A DNA stretch of 17,560 bases. Source: Flavobacteriales bacterium. Its GTDB lineage: Bacteria; Bacteroidota; Bacteroidia; Flavobacteriales; Flavobacteriaceae. The stretch spans positions 1 through 17,560 of the forward strand of contig JALSTJ010000077.1 in the NCBI GenBank assembly GCA_026983815.1, in the 5' to 3' direction. Positions within the stretch are counted from its first letter, which is position 1. The number at the start of each line of letters is the position of its first letter. Below, in pieces: positions 1-6,898 of this stretch. A program made the translations under genes and the position numbers. The notes below the pieces were generated by a model, which did no database searches, had not been told where the DNA came from, and saw only the letters and a program-made list of their open reading frames with translations.

Positions 1-228
1 TTTAACCAATCCGCCGGCAGCTTCAATAACATCAAAACGTTTTTTGAAATCTTCCCAAGCTTTGGATAAATATGGTGTGTATAAAATGACTTTATCCGTA
101 TCGGAATATTGTAACCTGTGGATAATTTCATCTAATACAATAGCATCATAAAAAAAAGTGTTCTTGGAATGACCAAGGTCATCAGTTAAAACAATGACTT
201 TATTGTTGAGATAAACCTTGTAATCCAT
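1..228 (-). CDS. NUDIX-family protein, N-terminal part (runs off the window)
   Basis: An open frame starts with ATG at 228-226 on the minus strand and runs off the left edge after 76 codons. It begins MDYKVYLNNKVIVLTDDLGH and reaches IEAAGGLVK at the edge. In Bacteroidota NUDIX hydrolases of about 200 residues, a similar poorly conserved N-terminal region ends in an AAGGLV(K) strand that opens the NUDIX fold; the NUDIX box itself would lie outside the window. The family hydrolyses nucleoside diphosphates linked to another group, but the substrate cannot be told from this part. It is transcribed divergently from rpsP, with a TAACTTTG promoter box 17 bases upstream of the start. The identification rests on recall of the family's N-terminal pattern, so it is moderate. 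Confidence 0.6.
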   Translation of the reverse strand, partial: MDYKVYLNNKVIVLTDDLGHSKNTFFYDAIVLDEIIHRLQYSDTDKVILYTPYLSKAWEDFKKRFDVIEAAGGLVK

Positions 229-244
229 AATTATCACTTTATCA

Positions 245-252
245 CAAAGTTA
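245..252 (-). promoter_or_regulatory. Promoter -7 box for the NUDIX-type gene
   Basis: Read on the minus strand this is TAACTTTG, an exact match to the Bacteroidota -7 consensus TAnnTTTG. It lies 16 bases before the ATG at 228. No clear TTG -33 element is seen at the usual distance, so the call rests on the -7 box and position alone. Confidence 0.5.
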
Positions 253-447
253 ATAAAACATATTGAAAAATTAAAGAAAAAAATATAAATTTTTAATAAA
301 TAATACATGATGTTTGAATTTGCAGTGTTTGCTATTTTCATACCGATTTGATTTTAAAGCTATTATATTTCGATATTCATAAAATGCTTAGAACTTTTAT
401 TGCCAAGAAAAATGTTTTAAAGAAGAACAAAAAAATAAAAAAGTAAA
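253..447. other. Gene-free AT-rich spacer between divergent promoters
   Basis: This is the centre of the 305-bp gap between the divergent NUDIX-type gene and rpsP. It is very AT-rich. The only open frame noticed is a 14-codon one at about 307-351, with no supporting context. No RNA gene, repeat or GC-rich structure was recognised. Confidence 0.5.
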
Positions 448-477
448 TTGCTATTTATAAAAAAATTATTACTTTTG
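448..477 (+). promoter_or_regulatory. rpsP promoter (TTG-N19-TAnnTTTG)
   Basis: TTG at 448-450 is followed after exactly 19 bases by TACTTTTG at 470-477. This is a full match to the Bacteroidota housekeeping promoter (TTG, 17-23 bases, TAnnTTTG). Transcription would start near 483-485, giving a leader of about 50 bases before the rpsP ATG. Confidence 0.8.
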
Positions 478-500
478 CAGTTCAAAATAATAAAATAACC

Positions 501-517
501 GAAGGTCGGGAACCTTC
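501..517 (+). promoter_or_regulatory. Stem-loop in the rpsP leader
   Basis: GAAGGT (501-506) and ACCTTC (512-517) form a perfect 6-bp stem around the loop CGGGA. It is an isolated GC-containing element in an almost pure A/T leader, between the predicted start of transcription (about 484) and the rpsP ATG. Ribosomal-protein mRNAs are often autoregulated by such leader structures. That role is inference here: no protein-binding motif was recognised and the hairpin is short. No T-run follows it, so it is not a terminator. Confidence 0.45.
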
Positions 518-533
518 ACAAAACAAATAAGTT

Positions 534-1136
534 ATGCCTGTAAAAATCAGATTACAAAGACACGGAAAAAAAGGAAAACCTTTTTACTGGATTGTAGCAG
601 CAGATTCTCGTGTAAAAAGAGATGGTAAATTTTTGGAAAAATTAGGAACTTATAATCCTACCAAAGTGCCTGCTGAGATTACTTTGAACATTGATGCTGC
701 CGTCAAATGGTTATTCAATGGAGCGCAACCTACCAATACCGCTCGCGCCATCTTAAAATACAAAGGTGCGATGCTGAAAAAACATTTGTTGGTTGGTGTA
801 AAAAAAGGTGCATTTTCCGAAGAAGAAGCCGAAAAACGTTTTCAAGCTTGGCTTGCTGAAAAAGAAGCCAAAATAGCTGCGCACAAAAAAGAAGTTGAAG
901 AAAAACGAGCTGCCGAAAAAGCAGAAAGATTGGAAAAAGAAAAAGCGGTTAATCAAGCTAGAGCTGCAGCACATAAGGCTGCCAATGAAGAAGTGATTGC
1001 CGAAGCAGAAAAAACTGCGGAACCCGCTGAAGGAGTTGCTGACGAAATTGAAGAAGCTTTGAGCAAAGAACAAAGCATTGATGAAGTTGCTGCTGAAGCA
1101 ACAGGGAATCAAGAAGCTGAGAAAACCGAAGAGTAA
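534..1136 (+). CDS. rpsP: Small ribosomal subunit protein bS16 with long charged C-terminal tail
   Basis: This is the 30S subunit protein bS16. The first 80 or so residues are the conserved domain (MPVKIRLQRHGKKGKPFYWI, then ADSRVKRDGKFLEKLGTYNP). Escherichia coli bS16 is about 82 residues, whereas this protein has 200. The extra part from about residue 85 is rich in Ala, Glu and Lys with coiled-coil character (repeated AEK/EEA blocks) and ends in acidic sequence. Extended bS16 tails are usual in Bacteroidota, so this is not a fusion error. The ATG at 534 is set by the conserved MPVKIRL start. A strong promoter and a leader hairpin precede it, and a terminator follows before rimM. The usual neighbours trmD and rplS are not next to it; rplS appears at the far end of this window. 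Confidence 0.97.
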   Translation: MPVKIRLQRHGKKGKPFYWIVAADSRVKRDGKFLEKLGTYNPTKVPAEITLNIDAAVKWLFNGAQPTNTARAILKYKGAMLKKHLLVGVKKGAFSEEEAEKRFQAWLAEKEAKIAAHKKEVEEKRAAEKAERLEKEKAVNQARAAAHKAANEEVIAEAEKTAEPAEGVADEIEEALSKEQSIDEVAAEATGNQEAEKTEE

Positions 1137-1169
1137 ATAGTTTATTTTCTCAACAAAAAATTGTAAATT

Positions 1170-1196
1170 AGGCGTATTAAAGAATACGCCTTTTTT
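1170..1196 (+). terminator. Intrinsic terminator after rpsP
   Basis: GGCGTATT (1171-1178) and AATACGCC (1183-1190) form a perfect 8-bp stem with loop AAAG, followed by six T. An A-T pair at 1170/1191 can extend the stem. It lies 34 bases after the rpsP stop and 20 bases before rimM, so it probably attenuates transcription between the abundant ribosomal protein and the low-abundance maturation factor. No clear separate rimM promoter fits in the remaining bases. Confidence 0.85.
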
Positions 1197-1215
1197 ATGT
1201 AAATTATTTTGGATT

Positions 1216-1746
1216 ATGAAAAAAGATGATGCTTATTATTTGGGGAAAATTGTAAAAAAATATGGAATAAAAGGTGAGCTTTTGGCTAAAATCGATACTG
1301 ATGAGCCCGAAAATTATGAAAATATTGATACTATATTTTTGGATATTCAAGGAAACTTAGTTCCTTATTTTTTGAATAAATCCACTTTACACAAATCCAC
1401 CACTTTACGTCTGGATTTTGAGGATGTCAATAATTTGGAAGATGCTGAAAGTTTGATAGGCAAAGAAATTTATATGCCGTTAAAAGATTTACCCGAATTA
1501 ACCGGAAACAAATTTTATTTTCATGAAGTTATTGGTTTTGATGCCATAGATAAAAACAAAGGAGATATTGGAAAAATTATCAAAGTAAATGATCAAAGTC
1601 CTCAAGTATATTTTGTGATTGAAGATGAAAAAAAACATGAAATTCTGATTCCTTTGTCAGATAAAATCATAGAAAAGGTTGATAGAAAAAATAAGCAAAT
1701 CATTTTTAATACACCTGAGGGGCTGATCGAAATTTATACTTCATAA
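1216..1746 (+). CDS. rimM: 16S rRNA processing protein RimM
   Basis: RimM is a 30S assembly factor that binds uS19 and helps mature the 3' domain of 16S rRNA. The protein has 176 residues, the usual size. The N-terminal RimM beta-barrel is seen in YYLGKIVKKYGIKGELLAK, which carries the family G-x-KGE signature, and in the LEDAESLIGKEIYM segment. The second half is the PRC-barrel domain (FYFHEVIGFDAIDKNKGDIG, ending in ILIPLSDKIIEKVD). It follows rpsP after a terminator, the classical rpsP-rimM order. Its TAA stop overlaps the ATG of the next gene by one base (TAATG), which suggests coupled translation with the methyltransferase. Confidence 0.95.
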   Translation: MKKDDAYYLGKIVKKYGIKGELLAKIDTDEPENYENIDTIFLDIQGNLVPYFLNKSTLHKSTTLRLDFEDVNNLEDAESLIGKEIYMPLKDLPELTGNKFYFHEVIGFDAIDKNKGDIGKIIKVNDQSPQVYFVIEDEKKHEILIPLSDKIIEKVDRKNKQIIFNTPEGLIEIYTS

Positions 1747-2456
1747 TGAGTTGTAAAAATTTATTTCGTTTCAAAAAATTTGATGTTTGTCAGGATGGTG
1801 CCGCTATGAAAATTGGAACTGACGGAGTATTGTTGGGTGCTTGGGTAAAAACCGAAAATCCGTATAAGATATTGGATATTGGTGCAGGAAACGGATTGAT
1901 CAGCTTGATGATGGCACAGAGATTTCCGGATGCTAGAATTGAATGTGTTGAAATTGACGCCAAAGCAAGCAAGCAAGCTCAAGAAAATATCCGTCGTTCG
2001 CCATGGAAAAGTCGAATAAAAATATACAATCAGTCTTTACAAGATTTTATACCCGAGGGAAAATTTGATTTAATAGTTTCCAATCCGCCTTTTTTTGAAG
2101 AAAATGTTCGTGCAAAAACTTTTTCACGGCAAATCGCCAGACAAAATATCAGTCTTTCTTTGGAAGATATTTTTTCTTTTGTTCAAAAATATATCCACAA
2201 GCAGGGAAGTTTTCAAATGATTTTTCCAAAATCAAAAGAAACAATCTTACTAAAAACAGCACAAGCTTATGGTTTGTTTCCCAGAAGAATTACCAATGTG
2301 CAAGGAAAAGATAGCGGTCCTGTCAAACGCATATTAATTGCTTTTTATCCAAAAATCGTAAAATTGAAACTTGACGGATTGGTTATTGAAAAATTGCGTC
2401 ATCAATACACATCAGAATATATTAAGCTTACCAAAGATTTTTATCTGAAAATGTAA
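1746..2456 (+). CDS. trmN6: tRNA1(Val) (adenine(37)-N6)-methyltransferase, TrmN6/YfiC type
   Basis: This is a class I SAM-dependent methyltransferase of 236 residues. SAM-binding motif I is ILDIGAGNGLISLMMA (residues 42-57), motif II contains the acidic ECVEID (66-71), and the N6-adenine catalytic motif is NPPFF (113-117). NPPFF with this length and the opening FRFKKFDVCQD...MKIGTDGVLLGAW matches the YfiC/TrmN6 family, which makes m6A37 in tRNA1(Val). A GTDG-LLGAW segment near residue 24 is also family-typical. The ATG overlaps the rimM stop by one base. The gene ends five bases before the end of convergent uvrC, with no visible terminator in the gap. The exact tRNA target is inferred from the family. 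Confidence 0.88.
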   Translation: MSCKNLFRFKKFDVCQDGAAMKIGTDGVLLGAWVKTENPYKILDIGAGNGLISLMMAQRFPDARIECVEIDAKASKQAQENIRRSPWKSRIKIYNQSLQDFIPEGKFDLIVSNPPFFEENVRAKTFSRQIARQNISLSLEDIFSFVQKYIHKQGSFQMIFPKSKETILLKTAQAYGLFPRRITNVQGKDSGPVKRILIAFYPKIVKLKLDGLVIEKLRHQYTSEYIKLTKDFYLKM

Positions 2457-2461
2457 TACTA

Positions 2462-4249
2462 TCATTTTTTTTCGGAAAAATATTTTTTTATCAAGTTTGC
2501 TTTGTGAGTTCCGACAACCTGAGCCAAATCTTCAATAGATGCCTCTTTAATTTTTTTTACCGATTTAAATTTTTTAAGAAGGTTGATTATGGTTTTTGGA
2601 CCAATTCCTGAAATTTGTTCCAATTCGGTTTGTAATGTATGATGCATTCTTTTTTTTCGATGAAAAGTAATTCCAAACCTATGCGCTTCATCTCTTGCCC
2701 GTTGGATAATTTTTAAGGTCTCAGATTTTTTATCGAGATATAACGGAATAGAATCATTCGGATAATAAATTTCTTCTAATCTTTTGGCAATCCCAATGAC
2801 AGATATTTTTCCGTAAAGCCCCAGTTTTTTTAAACTTTTAACTGCAGAAGATAGTTGTCCTTTACCTCCGTCAATAATTATCAATTGCGGAAGTGGTTGT
2901 TTGTTTTCAAGTAAACGTTTATATCTGCGGTATATGATTTCTTCCATAGAAGCAAAATCGTTAGGACCTTCTACAGTTTTGATATGAAAATGACGGTAAT
3001 CTTTTTTGCTAGGTTTGCCGTTTTTAAAAACAACGCAAGCCGCCACAGGATTTGTTCCTTGGATGTTGGAGTTATCAAAACATTCGATATGCCGTGGTTC
3101 TGCAGACAATCGCAAATCGGTTTTCATTTGTTTCATGATTCGGTTGCTATGTTTCTCAGGATCTGTAAGTTGTAATTGTTTGATTTTTTCCAATCGAAAA
3201 TATATTGCATTTCGTTTAGAAAGTTCCAACAGTCGTTTTTTGTCGCCTTTTAATGGAGTGGTTTTTTTTACATCTTTTAGTATATCAATAGGGAAGGGGA
3301 CATAAATTTCATGGGTAAAAACTTGAAATCGCTGTCTCATTTCAACAATAGCCAATTCCAATATTTCTTTGTCGGTTTCATGAAGCTTTTTTTTGATTTC
3401 CAATGTGTGTGAGCGAACAATAGAGCCATGCCCCACTTGAAGAAAATTAACATAAGCGGCGGTTTCATCCGATACAATATTATAAACTTCTACATTATTA
3501 ATTTTTGGATTGACAACCGTTGATCGCGCTTGGTAATTTTTTAGAGATTCTAATTTTTCTTTAATCTCTTGAGCTTTTTCAAATTCCAATTGTTCGGCAT
3601 ATTTTTGCATTTGCTGCTCAAAATAATTCAAAGAATTTTTGAAGTTTCCTTTGATAATATTTCGTATGTGTGCAATAGATTTTTCATAGTCTTTTTCATC
3701 TTGAAATCCGACACAAGGGGCTTTGCAAATGCCGATATGGTAATCCAAACAGACTTCGTATGTATTTTTTTTTATTTTTTCGGGGCTAAGGTTCAATTTA
3801 CAACTTCTTATAGGATATAAATGATGAATTAAATCCAAAAGAGTTCTTGCAGTTTTAACTGAAGGATATGGTCCGTAGTATTCCGAACCATCTTTGATAA
3901 CATTCCGAGTAAGAAACACTCTGGGGAAATGTTCCTTTTTAATACAAATCCATGGATAGGTCTTGTCATCTTTCATGATGACATTATATTTGGGTTGGTG
4001 TTTTTTAATTAATGTATTTTCTAAAAGCAGGGCATCTGTTTCGGTTTCCACTACAATATGTTTAATATCATTGATTTTGGAAACCAATATCTTGGTTTTA
4101 CCTGTTTGATTTTTTGTAAAATAAGAAGAAACTCTTTTTTTGAGATTTTTTGCCTTGCCTACATATATGATATTCCCTTGATTATCAATAAATTGATAAA
4201 CTCCCGGACTCTTTGGCAAGGTCTTTGATTTTTGTAGAATGCTATTCAA
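2462..4249 (-). CDS. uvrC: Excinuclease ABC subunit C, with TTG start
   Basis: UvrC makes both incisions in nucleotide excision repair after loading by UvrB. All parts of the 595-residue protein are visible: GIY-YIG nuclease (GVYQF at 16-20, IIYVGKAKNLKKRVSSYF at 27-44); four cysteines at 150, 167, 175 and 179, spaced as in the Fe-S site of E. coli UvrC; a UVR domain that binds UvrB (about 207-240, LEFEKAQEIKEKL); an RNase H-like nuclease with D392 (FDNSN), D431 (NDFASM), D460 (IDGGKGQ) and H523; and helix-hairpin-helix motifs from about 545 (ISGIGPKTIINLL). The start is TTG at 4249-4247. An in-frame TAA lies at 4258-4256 and the first internal ATG is at residue 92, inside the nuclease domain, so a non-ATG start is required. 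It is convergent with trmN6 and divergent from the exported-protein trio. Confidence 0.97.
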   Translation of the reverse strand: MNSILQKSKTLPKSPGVYQFIDNQGNIIYVGKAKNLKKRVSSYFTKNQTGKTKILVSKINDIKHIVVETETDALLLENTLIKKHQPKYNVIMKDDKTYPWICIKKEHFPRVFLTRNVIKDGSEYYGPYPSVKTARTLLDLIHHLYPIRSCKLNLSPEKIKKNTYEVCLDYHIGICKAPCVGFQDEKDYEKSIAHIRNIIKGNFKNSLNYFEQQMQKYAEQLEFEKAQEIKEKLESLKNYQARSTVVNPKINNVEVYNIVSDETAAYVNFLQVGHGSIVRSHTLEIKKKLHETDKEILELAIVEMRQRFQVFTHEIYVPFPIDILKDVKKTTPLKGDKKRLLELSKRNAIYFRLEKIKQLQLTDPEKHSNRIMKQMKTDLRLSAEPRHIECFDNSNIQGTNPVAACVVFKNGKPSKKDYRHFHIKTVEGPNDFASMEEIIYRRYKRLLENKQPLPQLIIIDGGKGQLSSAVKSLKKLGLYGKISVIGIAKRLEEIYYPNDSIPLYLDKKSETLKIIQRARDEAHRFGITFHRKKRMHHTLQTELEQISGIGPKTIINLLKKFKSVKKIKEASIEDLAQVVGTHKANLIKKYFSEKK

Positions 4250-4274
4250 AAATTTTTATTTTTTTAAAATGATT

Positions 4275-4296
4275 CAAATTTAATAAAACAAATTTA
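4275..4296 (-). promoter_or_regulatory. Candidate uvrC promoter boxes
   Basis: On the minus strand TAAATTTG occurs twice, at 4296-4289 and 4282-4275, each an exact match to the -7 consensus TAnnTTTG and within 50 bases of the uvrC TTG start. A TTG (4299-4297) lies 14 bases before the second copy, shorter than the usual spacing. Which copy is used cannot be decided. Confidence 0.35.
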
Positions 4297-4374
4297 CAAT
4301 ACATCTAAAGAAAATAGAAATATATCAGATTGATAGTTAATCAAAAAATAATTTTTTAAGATAAGAAAATTAAG

Positions 4375-4382
4375 TAACTTTG
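4375..4382 (+). promoter_or_regulatory. Promoter -7 box for the exported-protein trio
   Basis: TAACTTTG followed by CA is an exact TAnnTTTG match, 27 bases before the ATG at 4410. No canonical TTG is present at the expected -33 position, so this promoter may be weak or need an activator. Confidence 0.6.
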
Positions 4383-4409
4383 CACAATTAGAAATTAACA
4401 CACAAGTCT

Positions 4410-5189
4410 ATGAAGAAAACAATATTATCTTTTTTCTTATTAATCAGTTTAAGCATGTGGGGGCAATTTGAAGAAGATACACCCAAATTGAAATTATATG
4501 ATATGGCTGCGGATATGAATGTTTACGGATATACCTTGGTAAAAGACAAACTATTTCTTATCAATAATATCATGAAAGAAGATGCCGCACAAGAGTTTGA
4601 TTTTGCAATGGCAAAAATAGAAGAAAATTTGACCAATATCGATATGTCAGTGTCCAATCCTAAAATCAAAAATCAGTTAAAAAACATCAAAGCTTTTTGG
4701 TATAAATTTAATCAAAAAGTTACACAAAACATGAATAATGAGGATTTTAAATCTATCAGTTATGATGTAAATAATTGGGATAGATTGACTTCTGACCTCA
4801 TGGAATCCATGAAAACAGTTTATGATTTACCATTGCAGAATTTAACTTTGTATAATGATGTTCAATATTTTAGAAAATTGATACAAAAAATTAGTATGAG
4901 TTATTTGGCTAATTATTTGCATTTAAGCAAAAGTTTGATGCATGAATATCAAAAAAATATTCAAAAAGCCGAAAGCTTTATTCGAGATAATAGTGACAAA
5001 ATATTGAATGATCCGGTTGCAGGAAACTATATTTTGCAAGTTATTGTCGATTGGAATTTTCTAAAATCCAATTTAGAACATCCTACCCAAAAAAATCCGA
5101 AAACTATTTTTATGTTGAGCGTAAGTATTGATTATCATTTGCGTCAAATAAAAAATAGATTTATTCAGAAAATGGTTAATACTTTTTAA
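4410..5189 (+). CDS. Exported helical protein, PilJ-like; trio member 1
   Basis: This 259-residue protein has a signal peptide (MKKTILSFFLLISLSMWGQ, cut near residue 18) and otherwise looks almost wholly alpha-helical, without a membrane anchor, so it is probably periplasmic. Residues 32-115 follow the spacing of the PilJ-type ligand-binding bundle (type IV pili methyl-accepting chemotaxis transducer N-terminal domain): a helix ending KDKLFLINN (45-53), a helix EFDFAMAKIEENLTNI (62-77), then IKAFWYKF (93-100). The usual QRM-SQR motif is not conserved. A second set of helices follows (FRKLIQKISMSYLANYLHL). It aligns collinearly with the next two genes and is first in their probable operon. No specific function is recognised; the PilJ relation is inferred from pattern, not a database match. 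Confidence 0.72.
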   Translation: MKKTILSFFLLISLSMWGQFEEDTPKLKLYDMAADMNVYGYTLVKDKLFLINNIMKEDAAQEFDFAMAKIEENLTNIDMSVSNPKIKNQLKNIKAFWYKFNQKVTQNMNNEDFKSISYDVNNWDRLTSDLMESMKTVYDLPLQNLTLYNDVQYFRKLIQKISMSYLANYLHLSKSLMHEYQKNIQKAESFIRDNSDKILNDPVAGNYILQVIVDWNFLKSNLEHPTQKNPKTIFMLSVSIDYHLRQIKNRFIQKMVNTF

Positions 5190-5211
5190 TTCTTTATAAA
5201 AAATACAACAC

Positions 5212-5997
5212 ATGAAAAAACACATATTATTTTTATTTTTACTCATTAGTTTATTGCCGGTTAAGATAACAGCTCAAATAGAAGAGCATCCGGTCAATGA
5301 AATTGTTCAAAAAATGGCTGAAAATGAAATGTTCAGTTTGCGTTTTTTGAGAGATTTCTTATTTATAAAAAATAATGTTTTTAAACAAAAAGCCATCAAG
5401 GATATGGATATGTCTTTGGCAAAGTTTGATGATAATCTGAATCAATTAACCATGATTTTGCCTAAAGATAAAAAAATTGAAAAAAGCTATTTAAAATTGC
5501 AAAATTATTGGAATATTTATAGATTGAAAATCACTAAATATGATAATAAGAACATTGAAAATTTGGTTGAAAGAACTTTAAAATTCCAAAAGTTATTAAA
5601 TGAATTTCAAGATGAATTGGTAAAAACGGTTCCGGGTTACGATGATTATAAAAAGCAAATGAAAAAAATTAAAAAAGTAGCTTTTGATGAAACTGAAATG
5701 GAAAAAATAGGTATTGTATATGTTTTAAAAAATGGAATGAATTTGGAAAAAATTGCTAAAGAATATTTTGATACTGATTTAAAAAGTATCAGAAATCATT
5801 TGAGAAAATTATTGAAAAACAAAAAAATTGCCAAGGAATTAAAAGAAAATTTTTATTCGGATATGAGCGAAACGGTTAGAAATATTGAGGTTCTATTAAA
5901 CCGTAAAGCATATCAGCCCAAATTGATGTTTTCTTATTTACAAACTTATTCAAACAAAAGTTTTAAACTCTTGGCTTATTTATCTCAACAGAAATAA
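5212..5997 (+). CDS. Exported helical protein, PilJ-like; trio member 2
   Basis: This 261-residue paralogue of the preceding gene starts 22 bases after its stop. It has a signal peptide (MKKHILFLFLLISLLPVKIT, cut near TAQ at residues 20-22) and no further membrane segment. The collinear landmarks are RDFLFIKNN (47-55), DMDMSLAKFDDNLNQL (64-79) and LQNYWNIY (96-103), matching KDKLFLINN, FDFAMAKIEENLTNI and IKAFWYKF of trio member 1. The rest is lysine-rich helices up to residue 261. The most similar parts lie in the first 110 residues; the C-terminal half has diverged further. The ATG at 5212 is supported by the signal peptide. Function unknown; a periplasmic helical bundle is inferred. Confidence 0.72.
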   Translation: MKKHILFLFLLISLLPVKITAQIEEHPVNEIVQKMAENEMFSLRFLRDFLFIKNNVFKQKAIKDMDMSLAKFDDNLNQLTMILPKDKKIEKSYLKLQNYWNIYRLKITKYDNKNIENLVERTLKFQKLLNEFQDELVKTVPGYDDYKKQMKKIKKVAFDETEMEKIGIVYVLKNGMNLEKIAKEYFDTDLKSIRNHLRKLLKNKKIAKELKENFYSDMSETVRNIEVLLNRKAYQPKLMFSYLQTYSNKSFKLLAYLSQQK

Positions 5998-6010
5998 AAA
6001 AATTTTATCA

Positions 6011-6796
6011 ATGAAAAAAATTGCATTACTTATACTAATATTGATACAATTCCCGATTTTTGCACAATATGGACAAGAAATTGACGTCTCGGATGCCATG
6101 AAAGCTGCATTGGATATTAGAACAAGTGGCGTTAGAATAGCCAAAGATTATTTGTATCGGGGATTAAAATCCGGTTTTGTTGCCAAAGAAAATGACAATA
6201 ATCTGTCCAATGGCGAAAAAGCCATACTTACTTTGGAAATTTACGCTAATGAATATAAAGACATCAAACCACAATTGAAAAAACTCAAAACTCAATGGAA
6301 AAAATTGAGAGTTTTGGCATTACAAAAACCCGAAAGAAAAAAAATGGAGGGGCTATTGACAAAGCTTAGAAATTTTGTTGAGACTTCCAATCAACTCATT
6401 GATAAGATTAAACAAACCAATCATATCAAAATTATTGATTATCAGCAAGCTTCCAATGATATGGAATTGTTGGCACAGCAACTGACTTTATTATATGCCA
6501 TGCAAGTTGCCAAAATTAAAGATCCATCATTGGAAATGGAAATGAATAATTGTAAAATAAATTTTCAGAAAAATCTCAACAAAACTTTTTATTCTGGTGA
6601 AAATACGGTTAATATCACTGAAGCTTTGAAGAGAATTCAAGCAGATTGGGAATTGAGTAAAAATAGCATCAAAAGTAAAAAAGAATCCTTACTCAATACA
6701 CTTTATGTGATGATGAATAAAATAAGTGATCAATCCCGTAAAGCTGCAGAACTTTATCAACAAAAAGCAAAAGCAGAGCTTAAGAAGAAAAAATAA
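6011..6796 (+). CDS. Exported helical protein, PilJ-like; trio member 3
   Basis: This is the third paralogue, 261 residues, starting 13 bases after member 2. The signal peptide is MKKIALLILILIQFPIFAQ (cut near residue 18-19). Landmarks align with the other two: KDYLYRGLK (45-53), a helix ILTLEIYANEYKDI (72-85) and LKTQWKKLR (92-100) with the conserved Trp at 96 (97 and 100 in members 1 and 2). This copy keeps AKDYLY, closest to the AK-YL pattern of PilJ-type domains. The C-terminus is a basic Ala/Lys/Gln-rich helix ending KKKK. It is convergent with cydB across a 102-base gap with no strong terminator. Function unknown. Confidence 0.72.
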   Translation: MKKIALLILILIQFPIFAQYGQEIDVSDAMKAALDIRTSGVRIAKDYLYRGLKSGFVAKENDNNLSNGEKAILTLEIYANEYKDIKPQLKKLKTQWKKLRVLALQKPERKKMEGLLTKLRNFVETSNQLIDKIKQTNHIKIIDYQQASNDMELLAQQLTLLYAMQVAKIKDPSLEMEMNNCKINFQKNLNKTFYSGENTVNITEALKRIQADWELSKNSIKSKKESLLNTLYVMMNKISDQSRKAAELYQQKAKAELKKKK

Positions 6797-6898
6797 TTTG
6801 GTTTGGTAAAATTAAGCCCAAAAATTACAGTATTCTTTCCATTAAGGAATTTGCTTTTATCACGCATATTAAAAGAAAATGCTAAATTTTTGTAAATT

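Noticed and set aside
307..351. A 14-codon open frame with hydrophobic residues in the gap before rpsP
   Set aside because: Too short, no promoter or conserved context, and expected by chance in AT-rich DNA.
753..1112. A 119-codon minus-strand open frame inside rpsP
   Set aside because: It is the antisense shadow of the Lys/Glu-rich tail, giving a Phe/Ser-rich product with no family features.
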